Source: Glebionis coronaria (lineage: Eukaryota > Streptophyta > Magnoliopsida > Asterales > Asteraceae). From it: 64,000 nucleotides of DNA. Where the stretch lies: positions 529,157,473 to 529,221,472 of the forward strand of contig CM046882.1 of the NCBI GenBank assembly GCA_025667525.1. The letters run 5' to 3'. Below are positions 1 through 10,461 of this stretch, in pieces. The translations under genes were made by a program, and so were the position numbers. How positions within the stretch are numbered: the first letter of the stretch is position 1; each line of letters starts with the position of its first letter. The notes beneath the pieces were generated by a model, which was not told the origin of the DNA, did no database searches, and saw nothing but the letters and a program-made list of their open reading frames with translations.

Positions 1-392
1 TTGAAAAAAATAATTTTTTACACTAAGAGACAAAACAGTTTGAATTAAAAATTATTTAAACTTAAATTAAATCTAAAAAAATGGAGAAAAAGAGTGAACA
101 ATTAACTTTTTTTAACTAAAAATCTTAAATTTATATTCCTAAACTAAGAAAAATTTTAAAACTGAAAAATAATGATTTTTTGCACTAAAAGACAAAAAAC
201 AGTTTGAATAAAACTAATTAAAATTGAATTAATTATAAAAATACTAAATGAACAGTGAAATAAAAATAAACTTAATGAAAAATTCTAAAATAAATAAAAA
301 AATAAGAAAATTTAAATGGATGAAAAAGATTACAAAAAGGGCACTAAAGACAAAAATGTAAAAAAAAACTAAAAGTGACACTTTGTTGTTTG

Positions 393-450
393 CACTAACA
401 GTGGCAAATGCTGGTGGTTTCAGTGGGAATAGAGGTTCCCACCGTTAGTG
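393..450. repeat. CACTAAC...GTTAGTG hairpin
   Basis: A 58-bp segment begins CACTAACAGTGG and ends CCACCGTTAGTG, so its ends are near-perfect inverted repeats. It lies inside the CACTA element, about 1.8 kb from its right end. It may be an internal subterminal-like motif or a very small nested element. No clear target-site duplication was seen. Confidence 0.5.
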
Positions 451-841
451 TTATTTAGACAGAAATTGGTTTTTGCGACTTTTCTTGTTTGTTACTTTCC
501 TTGGAAACCGAGGGCACCCCCACAACCACTGAGTTGTGGGGAATGAATACCAAGCAAAAAAACACACCCTATTAAGCTAAATAAGCCCAGATAAGCTGTT
601 GTCCAAAAAGAGGTCACAGAGACTTTTCTCTGTGTTGTCCGAGATATGTACCAGACAAAGGTATTGTCCAAGGTATGTGATGTCCGATATCGAACAACAC
701 CAAAAAAACAAAAAAATTTGATTGTTCTCGGACAACAAAGGGAAAAGTTATTTTATGTTTTACATACATATATATCTTATTATACATTTTGGTGTGTTAA
801 GATTTGTCGTTTTTAATTAGATTGATCTTATATGCGTGTGT

Positions 842-1391
842 ATGTACAGAAAAAGGCGTCTGGAACCTAACAGGAGCCTTCAGTGATCTATATGTTCTAT
901 CGTTTGCACACGAATGCAGACGGTGTATTTGCATATCCGAACGCTCTTCAGATGTATGTAAGTATTCTTTCAAAACATACTTTAATTAATCATTGATTAA
1001 TAATCTAGCAACCCGACTAATATATTTACTATTTTGTGTTATTGTCACTACACAGGATAGAATGAGGGAGCTGGAGGAGACGGGTGAGCACACCACTTCA
1101 TAGATCAACATAATGGTACGAGAAGGCAAGTTTCGCAGCCACCATCCTGGCGTGGGTCAGGTATTCTCAGGATACGCCAGTTCTAGGCCGAGCTTTTCGG
1201 CACCCCCTGACACTCGTCAGGATGTTGATTTCATGATGGGCCTGCTGAGAGGCGACGACAGGTATGCCGATCATTTTCAGAGATATGAGAGTGGTGGCGC
1301 CAGCGGTAGCGGGAGTCGCCCGTGTGATGATGGTGTGGATCGGGAGGGTGGTGAGGATGGTGGCGAGGATGTTGGCGATGACGCGAGCTAG
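842..1391 (+). pseudogene. C-terminal remnant of plant En/Spm-type transposase
   Basis: Two exon-like blocks resemble the C-terminus of plant En/Spm-family transposase-associated proteins. The first (about 870-956) reads EPSVIYMFYRLHTNADGVF, and the second begins after a cacag acceptor at 1055 with DRMRELEETGEHTTS. It continues as an open frame from 1113 that encodes MVREGKF, a GVGQVFSG motif and an acidic Gly/Asp-rich tail, ending at 1391. The family match is from memory of the conserved layout (PS.xxF...HT...DG, then RM..LEE.GE, then an acidic tail). In-frame stops at 868-870 (TAA) and 1101-1103 (TAG) interrupt it, so this copy is probably inactive. An alternative is alternatively spliced exons that avoid these stops. 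Confidence 0.6.
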
Positions 1392-1719
1392 TCGTGTCAT
1401 ATATGTGTTTATTAGTATGGTACATTGTTTCCTTATGTTCATCTTGATTTGTTTCCCTATTATCCTAAATTCAAACGCTTGTTTCCCTAGTATCCTTAAC
1501 TATCCGGACTTATCACTAGTATCCTTGACTAAATTAGAACGTTATATTATATTTTGGTGCAAGTTTGAACTTATTCCGCGTTTGTGTTGATTTGTATTCC
1601 AAGTTTACTTTATATGTGTCTTTTGGTGAGTAAAATACAGGTTTTTGTATATTTTTTCCAGAAAAATTCTAGAAAACGCCTGTTGTGCAGGCAATTTATA
1701 AAAAAAAAACCTGCAGAGT

Positions 1720-2172
1720 TTTCCCCAGCGACATGTCGCTGGGGAAACTAGTCATAATCGACCACAAAATCAGGAAAATAGCGTTGACAAGTCAAACCTA
1801 TCGATAGTTTCCCCAGCGACATGTCGCTGGGGAAACTTTGGGAAATCGTTGACAAGTCAAACCATAAGCGTTGACAAGTCAAACGTAAGAAGAGATTCCC
1901 CAGCGACATGTCGCTGGGGAAACTATGTAATTAGCTAAGAAGCTTAAGTTTAAGTTAATTTTTGTTGATTTAATAAAGATTTTCCCCAGCGACATGTGGC
2001 TGGGGAAACTTGTGCCACCGTGGCAAACTATTTTTCAGGAAAAGTCTGCGGGTCCCACATGTCGCTGGAGGAAGTCGCTGGGCATACTTTTCTCATCGAG
2101 CGTACTCAGCGACAGTTCCCCAGAGACATGTCGCTGGGAAAATTATCCCCATCAACATGTCGCTGGGGAAAT
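1720..2172. repeat. Array of 28-bp perfect palindromes (CACTA subterminal repeats)
   Basis: A perfect 28-bp palindrome with half-site TTTCCCCAGCGACA occurs at 1720-1747 and 1808-1835. It recurs with one end base changed at about 1896-1922, and with one mismatch at 1981-2008. The spacing is about 85-88 bp. Degenerate copies follow at about 2056-2085, 2107-2141 and 2146-2172. A second motif, cgttgacaagtcaaac, is interspersed at about 1783, 1846 and 1869. CACTA elements carry short subterminal motifs in both orientations that bind transposase; a palindromic form would present both orientations at each site. That role is inferred, not shown. Confidence 0.8.
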
Positions 2173-2212
2173 CCCAAAAATATCGTTGGGAAATGGGTCG
2201 ATTGTTGTAGTG

Positions 2213-4236
2213 TGTCTGCAGGTACGAAAGCATTTTTAAATCCAGACTTGTAGTATGCATTCTTGTAGTTAACAATTTTAAGTTGATTTAATAGGAAACA
2301 TCCCTTAATCATTTGAAAACGATTGGGATCTTACATGACCGCTATGGTTTAACGCTAGAGATGTACAAAAAGAACCTAATATGGGTTGTGGCGAAGATGC
2401 AAATAGAAGTGGACCGTAATCCAGTGTGGTACATATTATTTTTCTCATGGTCTTGTTGTACCACTAAATCTGTAATGTACCATATAAATTTCATAGTGAA
2501 CAAATCACATATCCTTAGCAAAACCGTGGATAACTTGTCTTATTGGAAAGTTGGCTATGGGAAGATTGGTATATATAACAACTGGCTGGTTTCTGATTCT
2601 ACAACAAGCGATATATTATTAAGAGCCTCGTGGTAAAAACATGTCACTTGATGAAAAAAGAAAACTTGGATTGTACTATACTATTCCAAGCTTTGATTCT
2701 AGTTGTTTCACTAATAAGGATACCGCCCCTTCTAAAACCCATCAAACATTGGCGACTACCCTTTTTTGTGAAATAGTCAAGGATATGAAGGTCCACTTTG
2801 ACATGACTTTGAGGCAGAAAGCAGTTTTTGAGTGTTTACGCGCATCACATGCTCAGGATTTCCTACTAGCTATACCTATAAATGGGCTCGGTCAACATAT
2901 GTCACCAGTGGAATACCGTTCTATTCTTAAGTATCGCCTCATGATCCCATTATTTTCGGCTGATACAATATGCCCTGTTTGTCGCAAGGCTTGTTTGGAT
3001 TCTTTTGGGGAACATGCGGTTCATTGTAAAGAGCTCCCGGGCTTCAAGTATCGACATGATATGGTTAGGGACGTTCTTTTTGACATATGTAGGCGTGCTG
3101 GCATCTCCGCCAAGAAAGAAGCACCTGTGAACTTCTTGACTGACCCGTTAGATGGAAGATCCACACTCAGACCAGCGGATAGTTTTTGGATGGGCTGGAG
3201 GAAAACATGCGTGTGTTGATCTGACTGGGGTTTCTCCTCTAGTGGGGTTAGGTAGCCGTTTTACAGCGGGTCAGGCTGCTTTGAAAGCCGCCTCATGCAA
3301 AGTGACAAAACACGAAAAATCATGCATTGAAAATCAACACGTGTTTATTCCTTTTGCATTTGATACCTTCGGTTTCCTTGCACCTGAAGCGGTGGAGCTT
3401 CTGAAGATAATTCAGCGTGTTATGAATAGCAACGTTATGACACCTAAATCCACAGATGTGGTTTTTCATAGAATTAGTTTCGCTATTCAGAAAGGGCTTG
3501 TGGCGCAGCTTGTTGCTCGCTTGCCTTCTATAGCTGTGTAATTATGTTTTAATTTCTTTATTTAATTTAATCTTTTTGTATTGATGATATATCTCTTGTG
3601 TTATCTTGTAGTTTATGGGTGATGATAAATAAAGAGACAAGAAAAATAACCAAAATTCCAAACGAAGTCCGAGTTGAATTAGAGCAATACCTCGTGGATA
3701 CACCGCCAATAGTCAATCACGATGCTGTAAGATTGCAAAACATAGATGAGAACATTACTCACCATGTTAGCAATGGTTTAAGGGTTGGTCCAATCTTTAT
3801 TTGCTTGTAAAATGTTGCCTGTAGTCTTATTGTTCACTTCTTACACGTACGACCTGCTTTGTTTTTTGTCCGCACTAAATCTTAGCCAAGCTGGAGCGAC
3901 TTAGATGTTAACCATCATGTTAACAATGTGAAATACAGTGGTTGGATCCTTGAGGTAATTGAAATATTTCTTTCTTGTATGATATGTACCCATTGCATGG
4001 TCTACATTAAGACATTTTATTGTTATTGCAGTCTAAAGACAACCATTAAAGATTATGAGCTTACTAGCATGACATTAGAGTATTCTCAAGAGTGTTGGAT
4101 GGATAGTGTGTTGCAGTCCCACACTTTCGTGAAGGACGACAGTGAAAAAACAACTAATTACAGCTATGTCGACTGCGGGCATCTACTCTAGTTTGAGAAT
4201 GGAGGTGGCGATGGGTTGATCATGAAAGGTACGATT
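2213..4236 (+). pseudogene. FatB-like acyl-ACP thioesterase copy A, pseudogene
   Basis: This is a fragment of a plastid acyl-ACP thioesterase of the FatB type. It retains the last 9 nt of exon 1 (2213-2221), exon 2 (2295-2428, 134 bp, GILHDRYGLTLEMYKKNLIW), part of exon 3 (about 2545-2632), exon 4 (3612-3783, 172 bp), exon 5 (3886-3954, 69 bp, DVNHHVNNVKYSGWILE) and exon 6 (from 4032). Several lesions disable it. A CACTA terminus abuts exon 1. About 55 bp are deleted across the exon 3 acceptor and its first codons near 2544. About 5 nt are lost at the start of exon 6, and a TAG stop at 4189-4191 replaces a Gln codon of copy C. Homology stops at about 4236. The intron between exons 3 and 4 carries a foreign ORF. 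Copies C and D give the intact reference. Confidence 0.9.
2677..3575 (+). mobile_element. Inserted fragment encoding a zinc-finger/restriction-like-endonuclease-type ORF (frameshifted)
   Basis: Relative to copies C and D, the exon 3-4 intron of copy A has about 900 bp of extra DNA encoding a protein-like segment on the + strand. Residues read through an N-terminal helical part, a CPVCRKACLDSFGEHAVHC cluster (C-x2-C then H-x3-HC), a RHD motif and RPAD. After a frameshift near 3181 it continues in another frame as VFGWAGGKHACVDLTGVSPL and ends with TAA at 3539-3541. I recall this module as widespread in plant genomes, usually annotated as reverse-transcriptase related. The Cys/His cluster followed by an RPxD-like site resembles the C-terminus of restriction-like-endonuclease non-LTR elements; that is inference. 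No start, poly-A tail or clear target duplication was seen, so it is a truncated copy or a captured fragment. Confidence 0.65.
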
Positions 4237-4683
4237 AGATCAATACAAATTGTTGACTCATCTTGTTCAATATATGTCAAATTATGTGTGAGTCCGTATA
4301 TAAAATGTCAAGTTTAATTAAAAGACTTAATAACATTCATTTTCTCACCTTTAAATATGAACCCTTACTAACCATTAAGAACTTTTTTTGTATGTAAAAG
4401 ATATCTTTTACGAAATGATGTAAAGTTTTAATTATCAAGCACACGCTCAGGAGAGAAATGAAATATTACCGAATCATATTTAAGAAAGGCAACCAATGCT
4501 AATTGGACAAAGGTTAGTGTGTATTAAATGAACACAAAATTTTTAAATTAGAATTAAAATGCATTAAATACACGTTAAATAAACTCATAAATTATTATAT
4601 TTGAACATGATTTACAATGCAATTAATATGTATTTAATGCATTTACATGTTAATTTAGAAAGTTAGTTTTCATTTAATGCATA

Positions 4684-6155
4684 CTAGTTTTAATACTCGT
4701 GCACGCACGAGATTTAAACATAAATGATACATTAAATAATAATTTCATTATTGCAATATTATGTATATTATATATGTTTGAGTATATTGTATAAATCGTC
4801 CCTAAAGTTTGACGAAATTGCATGTTTCGTCCTAAATGTTACAAAAGTGCAAGGATCATCTCTGTGGGGAAACTTTAATGCAAATATCGTCCTTATGAGG
4901 AAAATTATTGGGACGGAACCTGCAAAATAACAAAAACTTTTGGGACGAAACCTGCAAAATGACTAAACATTAAGGATGAAAATTTACGAAATAGTTTGAT
5001 TTTAGAACGATATCGGCACTTTCAAAATATTTAGGACGAAACATGCAAAATGACCAAACTTAAAGGACGATTTATGCAATTCTCTCTATATGTTTTTTAT
5101 GAACATCTAATATTTATATATTTGATTATCTTGTTGTTCGACTGTGTACCGTGTAAATTAATATAAACTCAGCTCCATTTTTATTTTTAAATTTCATATT
5201 CTTTTTACTTTCGATATTTTATTCTAAATAGTTATATCTTAATTATTAATCAATAAACTATTTAAATCAACCTTATACATACACGATTTATAAATTCATG
5301 GTTTTGTGTTGTTTAATATTATTCTATGTAGCAATATTAAAATTTTAATATTTAAATAGTTATGCTGCTCATAGGCACACGGGCTTAACATGATTTTTTA
5401 TTATGTGATAATATTAATTGATATTTTGCATAAATATTTGTTGCATAAAGGATTTGACTTTGTTTAACTGAAATGTTAGGTATAGACAATGTGTGTTTAG
5501 TAACACATGACGACCTTGAAAAAATATATGTTGTTGTAATATGCAAAATCTCGTCTATATATTTTCCTCTCACACCAATTTTTGAGGTCCTGCATTCATT
5601 TTGATATTTATATTTGTGTTAATAATAATTTACGTAGATTGCATTGTTTGACTTTGTTAAGTGTCAAAATAAAGATAGATAATAATTTGTGCTTTTATTT
5701 GAATATTTATATTATGTGATTTGTTGATTTTTTAATATTACATATATGTTACATTTTTAAAATATAAAGTATATAGGCTATAAAGTTTAAGAGGATATTT
5801 TGTTTATTTTTTAAAATTACTAAAAAAATATGAAAAAAATATAAGTTTTCATTTAAGTCCATCTAATTTATTTAGAATTCAACAACTAATGTTTTATTAA
5901 TCCTCTCCTCTTTCTTTAAGTTTTTATTTTCACAAATCTGACACATATATTTTTATGTGTTTTCATCAAATTTCTCGACCAAAATTTTTAATTTTGACTA
6001 AAGTGAATTCTATTTTGACTTTTTTGGACCAATCACATTGTTTGATTTTGCTTATGTGTCAAAATAAAGCAATTTGATTGGTCCAATTATTTTTTTACAA
6101 CCTCCACTTTTCACTAAAATTTTTAAAAAATCTAATTCTTTTATTATATAAAAGA
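4684..6155 (-). mobile_element. Non-autonomous Helitron (1.47 kb)
   Basis: On the minus strand the element starts TCTTTTATATAATAAAAG (5' TC at 6155-6154) after an A. It ends with a hairpin, CTCGTGC/GCACGAG at about 4695-4712, then CTAG at 4687-4684 and a T outside. These are the standard Helitron signatures: 5' TC, a 3' hairpin about 10 bp before CTRR, and insertion between A and T without duplication. No helicase or Rep motif was recognised, so it is non-autonomous. It contains a nested MULE-type MITE at 4780-5086. Confidence 0.75.
4780..5086. mobile_element. MULE-type MITE with 9-bp TSD, nested in Helitron
   Basis: A 307-bp element is flanked by a perfect 9-bp direct repeat TATATGTTT (4771-4779 and 5087-5095), the target-duplication length of Mutator-like elements. 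Its ends are long imperfect inverted repeats: left GAGTATATTGTATAAATCG, right (complement) GAGAGAATTGCATAAATCG. Internally a cgaaacctgcaaaatgac block recurs in diverged copies. It has no ORF. The ends resemble those of the MITE at 35444-35672, so both may belong to one family. Confidence 0.8.
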
Positions 6156-6418
6156 TTAACTTCTGCCCAATAGACATTGGTTAGAAAAACCCTTTACGAA
6201 AAAGGTGTTTAGTTTTTAGACATATGTGTCTAGTTAGAATGTTAGATATTCTATAAAACTGTTATAAATAAAAAAAACTAATTAATACGAAGGAATAGAT
6301 AACATGTGGATCATTAGTGACACAAGGCATTCAGACCTGGGCGATACCCCGGTTGTTTCTTAAAGGTGATAACATGCAATGGTTATAGTTTTAATTAGAA
6401 AATAAGTTGTTATATATG

Positions 6419-6612
6419 CACGGGCGGAGCTAGAAAGTTCGATTCAGAAAGTCATACTTTGGTAGTTTTAAAAAAAAATACACCACAAAATGGTTCTTAA
6501 GGGGGTTAAATTATAAAAAAACCCAAATGTTTTAAAAATTTAAACACTAATTTTTTCGCTAATGGTGTCACATGTCTATTGTGACCCCTGTGTCTCCGCC
6601 TCTCCGCCAGTG
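6419..6612. mobile_element. hAT-type MITE
   Basis: A 194-bp element begins CACGGGCGGAGCTAGAA and ends, on the opposite strand, CACTGGCGGAG. It is flanked by an 8-bp direct repeat with one mismatch (TATATATG at 6411-6418, TATTTATG at 6613-6620). The 8-bp duplication and the CA..GGCGGAG ends fit non-autonomous hAT elements common in plants. It carries no ORF. Confidence 0.65.
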
Positions 6613-8627
6613 TATTTATGCATAGTGTTGTATAAGCCTATATCTACGCACGCACAAATGTGTTTTTAATGCTCAAGTTGAGATTTTGTCAAGTTAGGTA
6701 GTATAATGTTATCATAGACAACCAAACTGTTGATTGGTTGCTCGTTTTTGTCAATGATTTGGATTTCTTAAACCAAACTCGTAATACTTTTATTACTACT
6801 TTTTAAGCATCGTACATATAGTAACACTTGATTGTAAACTGAAATTGTCTTAAATATTATAAGCACAAACTCTAATATCTTATCTTAAATTTAATTTTTG
6901 CAAGATATAGTGTAATATCAAAGTATTGGTGTATCGATAGAGTGAGCACCAAAAACTTACTTGTGCTTTTTTATGGTTGCATTAGCATGCTATTCATTTA
7001 ATTAACAATTTAATTTCACTGAGTAAGTTTATGTGAATATAGATCGACTATCATATATACATGTATTTATAGCTTATGAAACAAATATCACACATAGAAC
7101 TGAACATATTGCATTTAGAATTATTCGCTTTTAATTTTACGAATATGTGCAAATGAGGCCTACTATGGAATCACAAACATACAAATTTATAAATAGACTC
7201 TTAGTGGTAATCTATCATATACTTGTTCACAGCCCGTCTATCTTTGAGGTCCGGATAATGGCCCATGTATGAAATTCGAATCGAGACACCGACTAACCAA
7301 TTCCTTATTTGTGATACGTATATAACAAATATCTCCTTGGTACTTAACAACACTATCATTCACATCAAAACATCCACCTGCAAGGCTGCAACCTTATCTC
7401 TCTCTATGATGCACGAAATCGTCATTTTGGGTGGCGTACCCGTGTGGGATCGGATCGGCTGGGGATCGGATTCCCCGACGAAACGGCACCGAATCGTTTC
7501 TTGACCGATTCCCAACACAGGGGAACGTTTCTTGACCGAATCTGGCGACGTTTCGATGTTTATAAGCTACTGAATCGCATTTAAGATGGATGAAAACTGG
7601 ATTTTTTTTGTTCTTTAATGGAGGTGGATGTGAGTACAGAGTAACAGTTGGGGAAGATAGCCAAAAAAGATAGTACATATTAAAAATACGTATGGTGGAT
7701 ATGAGGTGACAAAAGTTTTAAATTTAGTCCCTTTAATTTTTAATGCTTCACAGACTTACCATTGTACTATATTTGTAGTTAAAAAATTTATGAATAAAAA
7801 CAAAACTTATGGAAAAAGATAAAAATGCAAAAGGATATATATTGTTTATGAAATGCTAAATTATACGATTTATAAAGTAACATTTTTTATATGTCAGTTT
7901 GTTTTTTTTTAATTTTCTTTAATATATTTATATTTTTATATATTTTTATTGCCGTATCCATGCCGTTCCCGTATCTTGATTTTTTTATTTTTACCGTTCC
8001 CCGTTCCCGTATCGTTCTCGTATCCCCGTACCGTTCCCGTTTCGATGCTACATAGATCTCTCTTTTCAGCTTTCAAATTAAAACCAAAATTTATAACTAA
8101 ATATCAAATTAGATATAAAAAAAATCATTGTTGCGATCAATGGAAGTTGAGTTGCCACCAACCCCTAGCAAAAAAACACATCAGAAACACCACAAAATGA
8201 TGTGACGTTGCCACTTTTTGGCCGGATATTTTAAGATTCATCATTTGTGGGTTAGCTAATATATCATATGTGGGTTTCAGGTATCAGTTGTGTGCTTGGT
8301 TTGAAGATCTAAAGGTGTTCATTAAGGACATTATTTAGTTGTTTGACAGTTTCGGGATGTTTTGCTATTGGAAGTGCGGCCGATGAATATCATCCAAATG
8401 TGTTATTTATAGGATCCAATAGAGATGGTTGATAACTTGATGTATTTAATGGTGGGAAGATGAAGTGAGCTCTTTATGTGTATGAAAACTGAAAGGGTTC
8501 GAGCTTTGATGAGATGTACATTCCAACCAAAGATGTGGAAATATTGAAAGTCTTCGTGTTTATGTTCAGGAATGGATGCTTTAATATTGTATAGTAAATA
8601 TTGAAGGACTCAGTCTTTATAGATATA
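6613..8627. other. Gene-free DNA inserted in the 3' flank of copy A, with CCGTTCCCGTATC repeats
   Basis: Downstream flanks of copies A and C align around 6290-6335 and again from about 8627, so roughly 2.3 kb (6336-8627, including the hAT-MITE) is extra in copy A. Bases 7430-7560 are GC-rich, with repeats of tttcttgaccga and ggatcgga. Bases 7955-8045 hold about five imperfect copies of ccgttcccgtatc, roughly complementary to the earlier GGGAACG-type motifs; this may be a degraded foldback element. I recognise no gene. From 8628 to about 8760 the sequence again matches 35727-35840 in the 3' flank of copy C. 8760-9025 is AT-rich with nothing recognised. Confidence 0.4.
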
Positions 8628-9024
8628 AGATATTGACTCATAATATTTGTAGCTCTGTAATTATGACAATGCTTAATTTTACAATTGGAAACTTTTTATT
8701 TCGAGCTTATTAGATGGACCTTCATATGCTTAGGCATACTTCTTAAACATTAAAAATTTCAAATATATCCATAATACCGAAGTGAAAAAAGATGAACATG
8801 ATGTTAGGGGTATGATTGTAATTTTTTTATTTAAGTTATGATTATGAAATATTTTTGATATTCAAAATACATAAAATAATAATTTGGATATATATGACAA
8901 ATTGAATGTTTATGAAGGATAAATATGCAATTTTGAGTTTAGCTTGGATATATATGTTATTATAAGTCTTTGAAGGGATATATACGTAATTCTCTCTTTA
9001 TTCAATGTTTATATATTGTACTAT

Positions 9025-10430
9025 CTTCATTCTATAATATTAGTCCACAAAAAAAACACACAGTTTAAAAAAAAGTACTACCTTTATGATTTTTTTTTCT
9101 CTTACTTTTTGCACAAATACAGTTTTCCCCTTAATCAATTAATTAAAAACTTTTCGAAAGTTTGTAATTATTACATTAAGTGAAGGTAATAAGGGAAACT
9201 TAATCTAAATTCTCTATCTATATTCGGAAGTGGACATTTAATTTGGAACAATCTAAAATGAAAACATAGACTATAGTGATAGGACGAATAGAGTAATATT
9301 TTACTTAAATATAATTAATATTTTTCTATCTTTTTTTCCTAAATTTAGATGGTACTAGTCTTTGTTACTCATTTTTTTTTTATCAAAATAAGAAAACTAA
9401 TTTTCACATCTCCTTTAAAAAATAGAATCTCACAATTTGTCAATCGTTACGCAAAACGAGACATATCATCGCGTCGGTATTTAAATCATCTTTCTATAGA
9501 GAGACACTTTTATATAATTCTATTAAGTTTTTCCCGATACTTTTTTAGTTACGGTATGAAAAAATCGTATAGTTTTTGTATCGCTTTATAAATTATACAT
9601 AATTTTCTCAGACATGATTAAAAAAAATCTGTCAAGCGAATATTGAAATGTTAGTCTAATAAAAAAAATTATATATGACACATGTCATCGTAACGAGAAT
9701 TACATCATCTTTATATATATTTTCGATGAACATCTTTTTTCATTTTTTTCTTAGTCACGTCTGATATATAATTTGTGTAGCAAATCATATAGTATAATTT
9801 TATGAAATCACATGTGATTTTTAATTTTCTCAAATCACATATGATTTTTAATTTTCTCAAATCACATACGATTATGAAATCATATATAATTTGAGATATA
9901 AATCATATATGATTTTTGTCGGTTAACGATTTACTATTTAAAATATATTTTATTTAAAAAAAGAGGTATAAAATTGTTTTTTAATTTTTGATAAAAAAAC
10001 TGAGTAGATATGATTGGTTCAGTAGATATATACTATATTATAGCTCCATGTGGTATGTTGAAAGTTACAAATTTGGTATGTTTTTTACTTTTTCAATAGC
10101 TACGATCCCTGTGGTTTTAGCATGTCTTGGATTAAGTCTATTTTGACCTAAAATGATCAAAATACCTCTATTAAAAAAAAGTTGAAGGCAAAGGTATTTT
10201 AATCATTTCACATATCTTATTAGAAAAATTGAACTGAATTAGAAACATGTTAAAATGAGAAGAATCGGATCTGATAAAAAATGAAATAAACCGAGTATAT
10301 AATTTCCAACAAACCACAAACACCATTTATGTACTTAACTCCTATATTAATCTCAACTCATCAAGAGGTATTAAGAAAAGTTGGTTGTTCATTTAGATCG
10401 AATATTTTTGTTGTTCATGTATAATCTAGA
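9025..10430. repeat. Dispersed repeat, copy 1 (partner at 38713-40315)
   Basis: About 1.4 kb is collinear with 38713-40315 in the same orientation. Shared landmarks are a cggtatttaaatcatctttc block (about 9475 and 39155), a stretch of inverted ATCATATATGATTT motifs, a gtctattttgac block (about 10135 and 40032) and a ctcaactcatcaagaggtat block (about 10352 and 40249). The copy at 38.7 kb contains an extra Stowaway-type MITE. It has no convincing ORF. Bases 9800-9880 hold imperfect tandem copies of a roughly 26-bp unit built around tttttaattttctcaaatca. It may be an unclassified transposable element or part of the ancestral FatB duplication unit. Confidence 0.7.
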
Positions 10431-10461
10431 GTTACTAATGCAACCTATTTCTCTATAACCA

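Larger units (their letters stand above)
1..2212 (+). mobile_element. CACTA (En/Spm) DNA transposon, right part
   Basis: The window opens inside a CACTA transposon. Its right terminus is the TAGTG at 2208-2212; read on the other strand the end begins CACTACAACAAT. Supporting features are a remnant of an En/Spm-type transposase C-terminus (about 842-1391) and an array of palindromic subterminal repeats (1720-2172), as is usual near CACTA termini. Bases 2213 onward are the last nine bases of exon 1 of a FatB-like gene followed by its intron, so the element sits in that exon. The left terminus and the rest of the transposase lie outside the window. Bases 1-390 are AT-rich with two diverged copies of a block near 29 and 183 (gacaaaacagtttgaa) and no gene. 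Confidence 0.8.
4491..6182. mobile_element. Possible terminal-inverted-repeat element enclosing a Helitron
   Basis: Copy A's 3' flank matches the 3' flank of copy C up to about 4487 and resumes near 6190. The extra DNA begins aaccaatgctaattggac and ends, on the opposite strand, aaccaatgtctattgggc, so the ends look like inverted repeats of about 20 bp. The Helitron at 4684-6155 lies inside. I could not define a clean target-site duplication, so the call is tentative. Confidence 0.35.

Noticed and set aside
1167..1442. Minus-strand frames rich in His/Thr opposite the transposase remnant
   Set aside because: They mirror the GC-rich acidic tail coding sequence and have no independent support.
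1720..2010. Regularly spaced repeats resembling a CRISPR array
   Set aside because: The repeats are full palindromes spaced at about 88 bp inside a CACTA transposon of a plant genome, with no cas genes. The spacers are themselves partly repeated.
7394..7678. Overlapping frames on both strands near 7.3-7.7 kb as a possible gene
   Set aside because: The region is repetitive (GGATCGGA, CCGTTCCC motifs), neither frame resembles a known family, and no splice context is evident.
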